NCBI GenBank assembly: GCA_963281255.1 | Contig: OY725501.1 | Span: forward strand, 1,961,674-2,025,673 | DNA length: 64,000 nt | Origin: Aphrocallistes beatrix | Lineage: Eukaryota > Porifera > Hexactinellida > Sceptrulophora > Aphrocallistidae | Reading direction: 5' to 3' | In this document: piece by piece, positions 10,531-20,899 of the stretch | Position numbering within the stretch: position 1 is the first letter of the stretch | Layout of the letters: each line of letters starts with the position of its first letter | Notes under the pieces: generated by a model | What the model was told of the DNA's origin: nothing | Seen by the model: only the letters and a program-made list of their open reading frames with translations | The model's database searches: none | Position numbers and translations under genes: made by a program

Positions 10531-11096
10531 CAAGCGCGCATCGCTTGCATGGACTGCACGGTTGGCGGACACTTTATCTCCGGGAAAGGAGTCATTTGAG
10601 GACAAAGGCTCATAATGATTAATTATGAGGTAGATAACACATATCGAAATAAGTATGCCTTAATGTCATAATTGATAACAGCAATTTTACAACTTTTGAT
10701 GTGCAATGATAACATCATAACAAAGTGATGAGTCAACTTTTCGAAGTGAAGATTTCTTCATATGTGAGGTATATAAATACCGTATTGCTTCGAATAAGCG
10801 CCGGGGCGCTTATTTATTTCGTTCACCCTTTAGACCCGGCGCTTATTCAGGGAAATACGGTATACACATATTATATTAAAATTTCAGCCTTATCACCTAA
10901 AACAACTGATTTATAGCGGAAAAATTAAAATGTCAAAATACAAAAAAGGTGAAAATGACGTCATAATTTCATGATGAGTCGACATTTTCGTCTGATGTTA
11001 GAACTTAGCTGATCAATTCCTAAAAGACACCTACAGGCCAAAATCAGCTCTTTGTGCCTAGCAGTTTCTTCGATCAATTCGAAATCAAGATAAATA
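10531..11096 (-). mobile_element. Helitron-like element interrupted by a pogo-like MITE
   Basis: The minus-strand tail starts at 10531 and the conserved halves follow, with GACGTCA and GTCGACATTTTCGTC at 10957-11000. A MITE at 10780-10860 splits it at a TA. The 5' terminus is worn. The order and orientation are as in complete copies. Confidence 0.6.
10780..10860. mobile_element. Short pogo-like MITE (81 bp)
   Basis: CCGTATTGCTTCGAATAAGC at the left and GGGAAATACGG at the right, flanked by TA, with internal GGGGCGCTTATTTATTTCG. A longer version of the family lies at 62153-62318. Confidence 0.7.
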
Positions 11097-11643
11097 TCCT
11101 TACTATTAAAACTCGATTAATGTGTGTGTATACTATACTATATCTATCTCTGTAACGAATTGATTGAAGAAACTGCCGGGCGCAGAAAGCTGATTTTTGG
11201 CATGTGGGAGTATTTTGGCTATGGCTCCAGTAAGTTCTGAGCTCAGAGCAAAATGTCGACTCATCATGGAATTATGACGTCATTGTCACATTTTAAAAGT
11301 TAAGCAACACAGTTATTCGGGCATAACTCAGCCATTATTGGAGATAGAAGGCTGATATTTTAATAGAATCTGTATACTAACATATCTCACACAATATACA
11401 ACTATCATCAAAAAATGATGACTCATCACTTTGTTATTACGTCATCATTACTCATCAAAATTTTAAAAATTGACAAATTTGGTGATTTTTCGAGTGATAT
11501 CGATTTTAAAACTAAGATGGACAAATTTAGAGATGAAATCTCCCTTACAATTAACCAATTTCACCCCCAGGCGACCAAAGGGAGCCTCCGGTGGACACGA
11601 AGTGTCCGCCAGCCGCGCAGCGCAAGCAAGCGAAGCGCGCTTG
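11097..11643 (+). mobile_element. Helitron-like element, full length (547 bp)
   Basis: This is the best plus-strand copy. 5' TCCTTACTATTAAAAC, TA-rich spacer, CTGTAACGAATTGATTGA block, module GACTCATCA-N6-TATGACGTCAT, then a second module of the same layout (here TATTACGTCAT), then the tail with hairpin CCGGTGGACAC-GAA-GTGTCCGCC and the terminal stem CAAGCG-AAGCG-CGCTTG. It is flanked by A and T without duplication. No Rep or helicase coding capacity, so it is non-autonomous. Confidence 0.8.
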
Positions 11644-12540
11644 TATATATAAACATACGTACTGTAATTAATAAATGTAAGCTTAGGCGCCCAAAGGGTG
11701 TCTCTGGCGAGCATAGTGTCCGCCAGCCTCGCTGCGCAAACAAGTGAAGCGGCGCTTGTTTCTATAAATCCCTGAAACGAATTGAAATCCAAGGCACATC
11801 ACGCTGAATTTTGGCATGTTGTAATCTTTTGGCTATGGTTTCAATAAATCCTGACCTCATGTGGAAATGTGAATTAATCATGGAATTATGAGGTCATTAT
11901 TAACTTTTTTCTTAACTATAAATTTCTGTTTTGTTGATATCTACATTTTAAATATTTTGATAACAATTTTCCAAATATGATAAACTATCTTCAAAAAGTG
12001 TTGCATTATATTTTTGTCCTAACGTCACCATTACGCTTCAAAAATTGAAAATGGGATTTTTCGATTGATATCGATTATAATCTTAAAACGTGTTTAGGGA
12101 TGTAATCTACTTATATTTATTTATGTGAATCTAGGCATCTAAAGGTCGGACATGGCGAAGGAATACAAACCGCGTTCAGAGCAAGCAAAAGAAGCGCGTA
12201 AGTATATATATGTAACGAAATGATTGAAAAAACTGCCAGGCACAAAAATATGATTTCTGGTATGTTGACATTTGGATATGGCACCACTAAGTTTTGAACT
12301 CAGAATAAAATTTCAACTCATCATTGAATTAAGACTTCATTTTAACCTTTTTAATACTAGAAATTTTTCTCGACTATTACTCTGCCATTTTAGTTTATAG
12401 GTGGCTGAAATTTTAATATAATGTATATGTTAATATCCTCATATATGATACAACTATAATCAAAAATGATGGCACATCATTCTGTTAAGACGTCATCTTT
12501 ACAGAGTTGATAAAAATCATGATTTTATTGCTCTTTGCAA
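11644..12540 (+). mobile_element. String of decayed Helitron-like pieces
   Basis: A 3' tail fragment ends at 11758 (GGCGCTTG). A degenerate copy from about 11770 to 12203 keeps the GAAACGAATTGA and GAATTATGAGGTCAT blocks and ends AGAAGCGCG. Another 5' half runs from 12204 to about 12510 (GTAACGAAATGATTGAAA, TCAACTCATCATTGAATTAAG). Divergence is much higher than in the copy just upstream. Confidence 0.55.
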
Positions 12541-12959
12541 TTCATTTCACATTTTGTCATATTACTTTGCTAATAAATCCACAAGATTGAGAATCAGATA
12601 ATTTTGCTCGAATTTAGCATGTTTATGATTAATTGCAATTGGAAAATGTAGAAGAGAAAATTTAGTAAGAAGTTATATATAGATAGATTGAGCATTCTGT
12701 AGATAAATACAATCTTTGCCTCTTTATCGATTCCAAGTCTATTCCTTATGTTGGAATGTATACAATCAAATGTTGAAATATCCGCTCAACTCCTGCGTTG
12801 ATGCCAGAGCTGAATAATTTAATTTTTGATTGTAAAAAGCCATTGATGAATATTGTTCACAATAATATGTGTGATCATTATAATTCGAATAGAGTCGAGT
12901 CTAGTTAATACGAATCAGGAAACCTTCAAACTCGAACGTATTATCCGGAATTCGTATTA
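12541..12959. other. Left flank of the P-like transposon
   Basis: AT-rich. The last 80 bp (TTAATACGAATCAGG, CGTATTATCCGG) have an inverted counterpart to the right of the P-like element at 16565-16660 (CCGTGTTCGTATTAGCG), so the P element may have landed inside an older MITE. Otherwise nothing is recognised. Confidence 0.4.
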
Positions 12960-12966
12960 CCCGAAG

Positions 12967-15900
12967 CATGGCCTACTTAACTCAGGCCTCACAGTAGAAT
13001 GGAAATATTGTACCAGGGATGCAGTCGAAGCCGGTAATTGTTAATTAACCACAATATTTTATTCATGTTTATCTATTCACAATTACCCATAACATTTTCA
13101 TACAATCATGTTCGTATATACTTTAATTTGTAAAAATAGCATCCATATATAATTTAATCATAATAATAAATATTTACATACGTACATTTCTTTTTTGCAC
13201 TAGCTACGTACTTATATTTGAAATGCCGACCAGTTGCTCGGCACCTGGTTGCAAGAGTAACTACAAATCTGAAGATCGTGTGACTCTTTTCAAGATGCCG
13301 CAGAAACCAGATCAACTTAGACACGCTTGGGTTCGGGCACTCCGCAGAGATGACATAGACGAGTTAAAGGCTGTTTACGTCTGCGTGAAGCACTTCAGGA
13401 CTGAAGATATCGAGTACACGCACAAGGTTCCCAACGGAGATGGTACTTTTCGCGAAATCCCTAGAGTGAACCCAAAGCTGAAGGATGATGCTGTACCAGT
13501 CTTTCTACCAGGATGTCCCTCATACTACTCCCAATCTGCAGCTAAGCGAAGTCGTCGGTCTCTCGACTCAAAAGATGACGAGTTCATCAATCAAGCTTTG
13601 ACACTTAGCCTGAGATCTGATGCAGAAGAAAAAGAGAGATTCAAGATTAGCTGCTTCCAGGAAATGCAAGATAAGTTATCACTTATTTCTTTACCTAAAA
13701 CCTGGTCATTATGGTACCCAGATGAACATAGCTTGATTTTTATGCGTCCTAGTTTAGAGAATTCTAGTATACTAGTTGATGTTTATTTGGTAGTAACGTT
13801 CGATCTTTCTATCAAGGCCTTTCGTAAAAATGAGATTTTTCCACATTCGCTCAGTTGCCTGAGTGATATTCGACAACTTGAATCACTTGTGAATGAAATT
13901 TCTAGTGCGCCTTATCGTTGTGAGCCATCTAAGAATTCTGAATCTACTGTTTCCCATATATCATCAGCGAATGTTCACATCCAACAAGCCATTGATATTA
14001 TAAATACCAGTTCGGATGTAGAAACATCTGAGCATCCAGAAATTTGTCGACTCCAATTCATTCAATGCCAATTAGAAAACAGTCTTGTTCCCAAAAATAG
14101 ACGTAGATACAACATACTCACACAAATATTATCTCTTAAAACACATCTGATCTCGCCAGCTTGTTATAAGTATCTCCAGCACATGCCTTGCCTATCACTT
14201 CCTCACTTCAATACTTTAGAAAAATTGTACTCTTCATTTGGGCTCGAAAATGACTTCTTTCCATTCCTGAGGCAAGCAACGTGTTCTTTTTCGAATGAAC
14301 AAAAGCATGTAATCCTTCAAATGGATGAAATTCACGTAAAACCCGATATATCATACAAGGGAGGCAAAATTATAGGATCCAATATATGTCCAGATAATCC
14401 TACGAAAACTGTATTTGCTATCATGGTCTCTAGCCTTCAGAAAAAATGGTCCTGCATTGTTCGTCTGTTACCATGTGCAACTATATCAGCAGAGAAGATA
14501 TTTGCAATTGTTAAGTCTTGTATTCTAGATGTCGAGGCTTGTGGCTTGTTCGTTCAAATTATCTCGACGGACAATTACCCTCTTAATGTGAAGCTTTTCA
14601 AACTGTTTTCTCCCACTGGTGATCTAGAAACTCGAGTACCTCATCCATGTGACATCAATAGAGCGTTATTTCTTACATTTGATTTTGTACACATATTAAA
14701 ATCTATTCGTAACAATTGGTTGAATCTAAAGTCGAATGTCAAAAGTTTTATTTTTCCCAGTTTCGAAGATATTCGCTCTGATTCTTATTCTTACCCTCTA
14801 AGACTATGTTCTGCTTCTTTCCAAGATATCCGTACTCTTTATAATTCTGAGAAAGACAGCTTGGCTAAACTAGCCCCACGCTTGACTTTGAAATCCTGTT
14901 ATCCTTCAAGTGTAGAACGACAGAATGTGAAGTTAGTTTTAAAGGTTATTCATGAGTCTACCATTGCTGCGTTAGCTATTCAAAACGAACAATGTTGTCC
15001 CCAGTATAGAAACAATACTTCAGAATTTATTGAATTTCTACTTTCCCTTTGGAAAATTTTCAATGTAAACGTTCCTTTTAAACATATTCGTTTGAATGAC
15101 CCACTATCTCGCCCTTTTTCTTTCAATGACGATCGTTTTTCATTATTGACTAAGGCAGTCTACTGGTTAGAAGCTTGGCTATCACTCCCTGATAAAGAGG
15201 GGAAGTTAAGTAAACAGACCTTTACCAGCTTAAGACATGCCTGCCTTGTGCTGCCTCAAATAACTAATCATCTAACAGGCAATTGTGGTTATTCTTACCT
15301 CTTGACATCTTTCTTGCAGACAGATCCTTTAGAGCACCATTTTGGACTTTATCGTATGATGTCAGGTGCTAATTACCATGTTTCTTATCTACAAATATTA
15401 GAAAGTGAACGTCGTCTGAAAGTTTCTAGCATCCTAAAACTATTTTCCTGCCAATCTGATGCTAGTAATTATTCTGTGCAGGAATTTATTCAGTCCTTTT
15501 CTACTAAGGATAGTTCCTCTTCGGAACTTGAGATTAACCTTGATCCCTTCTTAAATGAAATATCAGATTTATCCATCATTGATTGCGATATACCAACTTT
15601 ACAATCTTTAGCTTTCATTGCAGGGTACTCCACACACCAATATTTAAAAAGAGTTCAACCATGTCTCTTATGTTTGGATATGTTAACCATCGATAAAGAT
15701 ATACTAGTTGACGAGGCGTTCTTATCTCAGTATAGACTACTGGAACTTTCTGACCGTGGAAAACTAAAATATCCTTCAGAGGTCGTTTTGGAATCAATTG
15801 TTACGCTCTGGAAAATATTCTCCATCATTCAGAATAATATAGAGTTGGTAAATGCATTAGTAGAAGGGCCAGCGAGGAAAATTCTAGTCGAGCTTGCTTT

Positions 15901-16557
15901 AAACTCAATAGTAGATAGCAATGATTGTGATGTCTGGGAGAATACATGTCCTTCCTGCAATATTCCTCGTTTTTCGATTCTACGTAGGTTGTTATTTGTT
16001 TCAGGAAATTGTATGATAGCTAACAAAGTAAAAAATTATAATTCCATGGTAGTATGTAGAGGAATTGAAAAACGTAAATTGAAAAAATTTAACTCTTAAT
16101 ATCCTTATATTTTAATATAGTATGTGTTTAACTTTTCTTTACTTAGTTCAGCTGTAAGCGCGGCCAACCTTTCTCACATGCCAGTAACACAACCCTCAAT
16201 ATGTTAATCGGAGACAACAACAGCGCTAAAATGATCGAAAGAAAGTTTATGTATTGTAAAACTGTTTTAATACATTATTAATTGTGATTGTAATAGTATT
16301 GTCTTGTTTATTTCAATTATTTAAATGAAATATGATATCACTTCAATACTCAATATAGTATAGTATGATGGAGACATTTAAAATAGAAATTAATGAGGGT
16401 TAGATCAAATGTGAACGCTCAAGGCTATAACTCAAATCATTAGCGTACTAAGATTACCACGAAATATTGAAAAGTTGGTATTTCACTGTTCGGCTTCGAT
16501 CGCATCCCTGGTCCAAATTTCACATTCTACTGTGAGGCCTGAGTTAAGTAGGCCATG
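12967..16557 (+). mobile_element. Complete P-like DNA transposon
   Basis: 3591 bp bounded by imperfect inverted repeats of about 67 bp beginning CATGGCCTACTTAACTCAGG, perfect for the first 35 bases. A 7-bp duplication CCCGAAG stands at 12960-12966 and 16558-16564. The CATG start matches the known ends of P-superfamily elements, although their duplication is normally 8 bp. It encodes one uninterrupted transposase. Sub-terminal blocks GGCCTCACAGTA and CAGGGATGC are shared with the palindromic MITE family in this window. Confidence 0.9.
13223..16099 (+). CDS. THAP-domain P-element-type transposase, 958 aa
   Basis: An intact frame of 958 codons fills the P-like transposon. Residues 1-95 form a THAP DNA-binding finger: C5, C10, C54 and H57 in a C2CH arrangement, and the AVPVF box near residue 90. 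The middle has RNase-H-like motifs of P-element transposases, ILQMDEIHVKP near 370 and STDNYPL near 450, then FDFVHILKSIRNNWL. The C-terminal DPLEHHFGLYR-MMSGANYHVS is the family signature containing the last acidic residue. Such enzymes bind the inverted repeats and cut and paste the element in the nucleus. The start codon is the first ATG, directly ahead of the THAP cysteines. No intron is needed, unlike the Drosophila gene, and length is within the THAP9/P range. It appears potentially functional. Confidence 0.92.
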   Translation: MPTSCSAPGCKSNYKSEDRVTLFKMPQKPDQLRHAWVRALRRDDIDELKAVYVCVKHFRTEDIEYTHKVPNGDGTFREIPRVNPKLKDDAVPVFLPGCPSYYSQSAAKRSRRSLDSKDDEFINQALTLSLRSDAEEKERFKISCFQEMQDKLSLISLPKTWSLWYPDEHSLIFMRPSLENSSILVDVYLVVTFDLSIKAFRKNEIFPHSLSCLSDIRQLESLVNEISSAPYRCEPSKNSESTVSHISSANVHIQQAIDIINTSSDVETSEHPEICRLQFIQCQLENSLVPKNRRRYNILTQILSLKTHLISPACYKYLQHMPCLSLPHFNTLEKLYSSFGLENDFFPFLRQATCSFSNEQKHVILQMDEIHVKPDISYKGGKIIGSNICPDNPTKTVFAIMVSSLQKKWSCIVRLLPCATISAEKIFAIVKSCILDVEACGLFVQIISTDNYPLNVKLFKLFSPTGDLETRVPHPCDINRALFLTFDFVHILKSIRNNWLNLKSNVKSFIFPSFEDIRSDSYSYPLRLCSASFQDIRTLYNSEKDSLAKLAPRLTLKSCYPSSVERQNVKLVLKVIHESTIAALAIQNEQCCPQYRNNTSEFIEFLLSLWKIFNVNVPFKHIRLNDPLSRPFSFNDDRFSLLTKAVYWLEAWLSLPDKEGKLSKQTFTSLRHACLVLPQITNHLTGNCGYSYLLTSFLQTDPLEHHFGLYRMMSGANYHVSYLQILESERRLKVSSILKLFSCQSDASNYSVQEFIQSFSTKDSSSSELEINLDPFLNEISDLSIIDCDIPTLQSLAFIAGYSTHQYLKRVQPCLLCLDMLTIDKDILVDEAFLSQYRLLELSDRGKLKYPSEVVLESIVTLWKIFSIIQNNIELVNALVEGPARKILVELALNSIVDSNDCDVWENTCPSCNIPRFSILRRLLFVSGNCMIANKVKNYNSMVVCRGIEKRKLKKFNS

Positions 16558-17235
16558 CCCGAAGTTAATTTCATGCATGTGTACAGGCTGGGGAATCAAA
16601 CCTTGTTCGCTTTAACCGGTATTTTATCTTATCCGTGTTCGTATTAGCGAGAGGCTACTTTACTTTATTATATTTTTTAAATCATGATTTATAAGTCAAT
16701 GATTTAAATCAAACAACCCTGCATCTTTACGAATAAAAAAGTGATTTTTGACTGATATATTATTTAGATGTCATGAAAACACCCAGATTTATGCTTTCAG
16801 AAAGCAATAGGCTCAAATATTTTAGAAGATTCTTTTGCAAGTCGTTGCTCCAAATGAAAATTTTGGAAGTAGAATAAGAAAGTTTAACAAGTTTTTAAAT
16901 ATTTTTTTTTAATATTTAAAATTGAGTCATCTCACTGAATGTCAAGATGAAGCGTTTTCTGGGTTAAACTTTGTCTCATTTAATTAAGCATAGTCAATTA
17001 TGGCTAGATTATCTTCAAATTATCGTACCAAATATGTGATGTTAGAGGAATCCAATGTGAGAATCTCATCCGTAAATTCAATGATCTAAAAAGAAAATTT
17101 TAAAAAAACAATAAAAATTATCAAAAAAGTTTCCGTATGGATATTATCTGAGATATATAAGACCTGACATGTTTTTGAGGAGGGAACTATTAATAACCTT
17201 TAAATCTTAGCATGAATTTTATAAGAAATACATTT
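16558..17235. other. Right flank of P-like element with a solitary hAT MITE end
   Basis: 16671-16721 reads TTTAAATCATGATTTATAAG to AAACAACCCTG, the usual right end of small hAT MITEs starting CAGGGTTGTTTGATTTAAAT on the other strand. The partner end is absent. The remainder is AT-rich and I see nothing else. Confidence 0.45.
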
Positions 17236-17249
17236 TTTGTTTAATACAC

Positions 17250-17661
17250 TTGGGCAGAATGGGAATCGAAATCTTTGTGTTTACAGCTTCGCCCTGCATG
17301 CAGCATGGAATAGCAACATCCGCAATATTCACAAGTCACTACAGGCACCATGTATTGGTTATCATCACCATAGGCGTCGTAATCCACCCGGTTACCCGGC
17401 AATTGCCTGGCGGCCCAGAGCGAATGCCGGGTACTACCCGGCAAGCCGGTAAATGACCGGGTACTACCCGGTAAAAAGCTTAGTGCTATTATGTACTGGT
17501 AATTGGCTGTTACTAATTCCTCATGTAGATCAAGGGTTTACGGCCCATTTGGCTGACGGTAACGCTGGATCAGCTGAAGATACGGCCCGATTAACTGATG
17601 AAGGGCCCTGGATTATCGTGGCCGGGCAGTCCAAGGGTAGGAAATAAAGTTTACGACGCCT
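17250..17661. repeat. GC-rich patch with inverted TAGGCGTCGTAA and CCGGGTACTACCCGG
   Basis: Unusually GC-rich for the window. TAGGCGTCGTAA occurs at about 17373 and inverted at about 17650, enclosing two near-palindromes CCGGGTA-C-TACCCGG. Minus-strand frames to the left of the repeat encode a cysteine-rich stretch (TCEYCGCC, SCKHKDF), but I recognise no family. A short inverted-repeat element inserted in older coding or repeat DNA is possible. 17662-17984 is AT-rich without content. Confidence 0.4.
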
Positions 17662-17984
17662 ATGATCATCACTAATCCATTTCAAATTTGCTTAATAGGT
17701 TGGTGTTTCCTTCCAGAAACTAACTCAAAAAGTTTCCATTATTTTCTCAAGAATCCTTTATGTGGAAACTGTTCTCAATGAGTTAATTGCAAAAATACAC
17801 TTTTCGGGAGCTTAAGAAGCAAAAAACTTTTTTGAAATCAAATCACCTAATTTATACAGGATATTCAAGGTAACTTCAATGGCTATTGCCATTTTTACTT
17901 AATTATTCTTGCACGAAATGGTTGAATAAAGAAAATAATAGGAATAGAATTTTCAATTTTAACCCAATTAAATTTTTCTTTCTT

Positions 17985-18200
17985 ATTATGCAACCGAATA
18001 ATTCAATATTTGGTTAGACCAAATACGATTTGGCAAATAGTTGATATTCGGTTGGGAACCGAATATCAGTATTCGCATTCGGTTAGAGTGACCGAATATA
18101 AGTATTCGTATTCGTTTGAACTCACCGAATATTATCAGTATTCATATTCGGTTAGGGAATATTCATGAATATTTATATCCGGTTCAATCGGTTTCAATCT
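17985..18200. repeat. Degenerate array of ATTCGGTT units
   Basis: Imperfect direct and inverted copies of ACCGAATAT and GTATTCGTATTCGGTTAG, about eight units. The same units resume at 18690-18800 on the other side of the palindromic MITE, so the MITE probably split one array. Confidence 0.6.
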
Positions 18201-18270
18201 TTTTTCTAATCTATTTTCTAACTAATTTACCTATCATAGCCAGTCACTATCTGTAAAATAGTTAAACATA

Positions 18271-18631
18271 TAGTACTGTATCGTGCCAGGTTGATTCACG
18301 TGCCAGATTGATTCACTTGTATTAATGGACCATGGATTATGTGATACGAACAATATGCATTGCTTACATAGTATCTGCACTTTATGAGGGATTTACTGTA
18401 TGATAATTATCATACAGTAACTCCCTCATAAAGTGCAGATACTGTGTAAGCAATGCATATTGTTCGTATCACATAATTACACAAACAATGAATCAATCTG
18501 GTACGGTAACTCAGCATCCATGGTTCAGTAATACAAGTGAATTAATCTGGCACGACACTACAGTGTCCATGGTCCATTAATACAAGTGAATCAATCTGGC
18601 ACGTGAATCAACCTGGCACGAAACAGTACTA
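18271..18631. mobile_element. Foldback MITE with a near-perfect long palindrome
   Basis: 361 bp from TAGTACTGT to ACAGTACTA with TA on both sides. Both arms carry TCGTGCCAGGTTGATTCACG and several GAATCAATCTGGCACG-like repeats. The core 18338-18475 is two 69-bp arms meeting at TGATAA/TTATCA with only a few mismatches and no spacer. It would extrude as a cruciform and was probably recently active or recently formed. Confidence 0.75.
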
Positions 18632-18689
18632 TAACAATTCACAGTCTTCTATTAAAGATTATTTATTTAAGCTGTCAGTATGAGAATTT

Positions 18690-18800
18690 ATGAAATATCC
18701 GAATAATATCAGTATTTGTATTCGGTTTGTGTTGCTGAATATTATCAGTATTCGTATTCGGTTAGAGTACCGAGTATTCGTATTCGGTTCAATCGGTTTT
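18690..18800. repeat. Continuation of the ATTCGGTT array
   Basis: Copies of GAATATTATCAGTATTCGTA and ATTCGGTTAGAG, as on the left side of the MITE. 18801-19496 is AT-rich and I recognise nothing there. Confidence 0.55.
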
Positions 18801-19503
18801 AACCTTGGTATAAATACATAAAATTTACAATTAATTGCTGGTAGGGAAGCTAATCCAATTTTAATGAAAACAATCATTTGATTTTATCTGAAAATATCTA
18901 TATAGGGGAAGTGAAGAATATTGACAAATTGCAAATTCAGGAAAATTTAATAATATATTTTTAAGATTCCGAATATCGTACTTTTGGGAATGTACAAGTA
19001 GTATCGCAGAAAAGTACATACTCTCATTACTTTCCAAGCTTAAGACAATGTATTTTAAATTAATAGTATAATGCTATTAACACCAAGATATTGGAACAAA
19101 ACTATCTTGGTTTTATCGTAAAACAATAGCAAACTAGGAGGATTCTGACGAAAATCAAAACAGATAATATCGTAAATTATCATCGAAATTTCCTCTCTGC
19201 CATGTTTATTTCTAAAAAATCATACATATTTGCCTGAGCTACAGCTTTTTTAACTTCAAATTTTATTAGGGATGAGAGATACATATAGTAATTATTAAGA
19301 TTCAAAATTACTTTCTTAACGAATATTATATTTAAGACAGCGAATAATCAAGGAAAAGGGTCACAATCCAAGTACAAAGTGTCACGACATTTTTTGGGTG
19401 AATAGTCGAGTCGCGAATAGCGAGGATTGAAGTCAAGAAATTTTTCAGGCTAATTACGTACTAACTAATAAAAGCTAAATCCCTCAGTATCCTAATGTCA
19501 GGT

Positions 19504-20893
19504 CATAGCCTACTATATATAAGGCTTCACAGTAACTCGCAGATTTGGGACTAGGGATGCGGTAGAAGATGGTTGAACTAATACATGAACTTCCTTAAAT
19601 AATTAGCAAAGTGCAATAGAGCCTAGGAATGTATTACCAGCATATATAATTATGGTGTCAAAGTACCCATATCCGTTGTTAAAATTTAGATTAGTCACCA
19701 TATAGTTGCGCAATAGGTTATATTTGTGACAAATTTGGTGATTTTCAGACGCCGTTTAGGGGCAAATTCAATGTTTTGCGAGATATTCGACGATTTATCA
19801 TATTGGTCACATTTGGCAATTTGTCGAATATCTCGTATACCATTGAATTTAGACGTCGAAATTATATTATTGCTTAATAGCAAGTAGTATATTCGCTATC
19901 AAATAGAATTACATTTGAATGTTTAGCTATTGCAGTTTTCGAGATACAACCCCAACTGACCAAAACACGTTTCCATAGCAACACTGAAATGTAACAACAT
20001 TCCATTAAAAAATTCCAAATTTTTCGTATTAACCCATTCACATCTAAGTTCTATGCGAAAAATCTTATATAAAGACACTTAGAAGTGCCCTAAACGGCCT
20101 CTGAAAATCACTAAATTTGTCACAAATATAACCTATTGCGCAACCATATAGTGACTAATTTACATTTTAACAACGGATATGGGTACTTTGACACCATATT
20201 TATATACGTACAAGCGCGCTTCGCTTGCTTGCGCTGCGCGGCTGGCGGACACTTCGTGTCCGCCGGAGGCTCCCTTCGGTCGCCTGGAGGTGACATTGGT
20301 TAATTATAAGGGAGATAACATCTCTAAATATGTCCATCTTAGTGTTAAAACCGATTTCACTCGAAAAATCACCAAATTTGTCAATTTTAAAATTTTTGAT
20401 GCGTAATGATGACGTCATAACAAAGTGATGAGTCATCATTTTTTGATGAAAGTCGCATCATATGTGAGGTATGTTAGTATACTGATTCTATTAAAATTTC
20501 AGCCTTCTATCTCCTATAATGGTTGAGTTATGCTCGAATAACTATGTTGCTTAACATTTAAAAATGTGACAATGACGTCATAATTCCATGATGAGTCGAC
20601 ATTTTGCTCTGAACTCAGAACTTACTGGAGCCATAGCCAAAAGACTCCCACATGCCAAAAATCAGCTTTCTACCCCTGGCAGTTTCTTCAATCAATTCTT
20701 AACAGATATATATATATATATATACAAATATTAATCGAGTTTTAATAGTAAGGATACTGGTAATACATTCCTAGGCTCTATTGTGCTTTGTTAATCATTT
20801 GAGGCAGCTCATGTATTAGTTCAACCATCTTCTACCGCATCCCTAGTTCCAAATCCGCGAGTTACTGTGAGGCCTTATATACACTAGGCTATG
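19504..20893. mobile_element. P-related palindromic MITE interrupted by a Helitron-like element
   Basis: The ends are CATAGCCTACTATATATAAG and its reverse complement, with GTCAGGT/GTCAGGC duplicated outside (6 of 7). Sub-terminal GGCTTCACAGTA and CTAGGGATGCGG match the P-like transposon ends. The arms pair over hundreds of bases around a centre near 19800. Without the 544-bp Helitron at 20211-20754 the element is 846 bp. No coding content. Confidence 0.75.
20211..20754 (-). mobile_element. Helitron-like element, full length, with resolvable empty site
   Basis: The minus-strand 5' TCC is at 20754 and the 3' CTTG ends at 20211. The host MITE reads TTTATATACGTA before and TACTGGTAATACATTCC after. 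Three uninterrupted paralogues (31280-31310, 61645-61675 and, less well, 33165-33185) have the uninterrupted ATATATACTGG there, so the insertion lies between A and T with no duplication. Both bZIP modules and the full hairpin tail are present. Confidence 0.85.
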
Positions 20894-20899
20894 GTCAGG

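Noticed and set aside
15615..16026. Minus-strand frames opposite the P-like transposase
   Set aside because: Shadows of the 958-codon gene; no motifs of their own.
17241..17444. Cysteine-rich host exon on the minus strand
   Set aside because: Only about 65 codons, no clear splice sites, overlapping frames on the other strand, and no family recognised.
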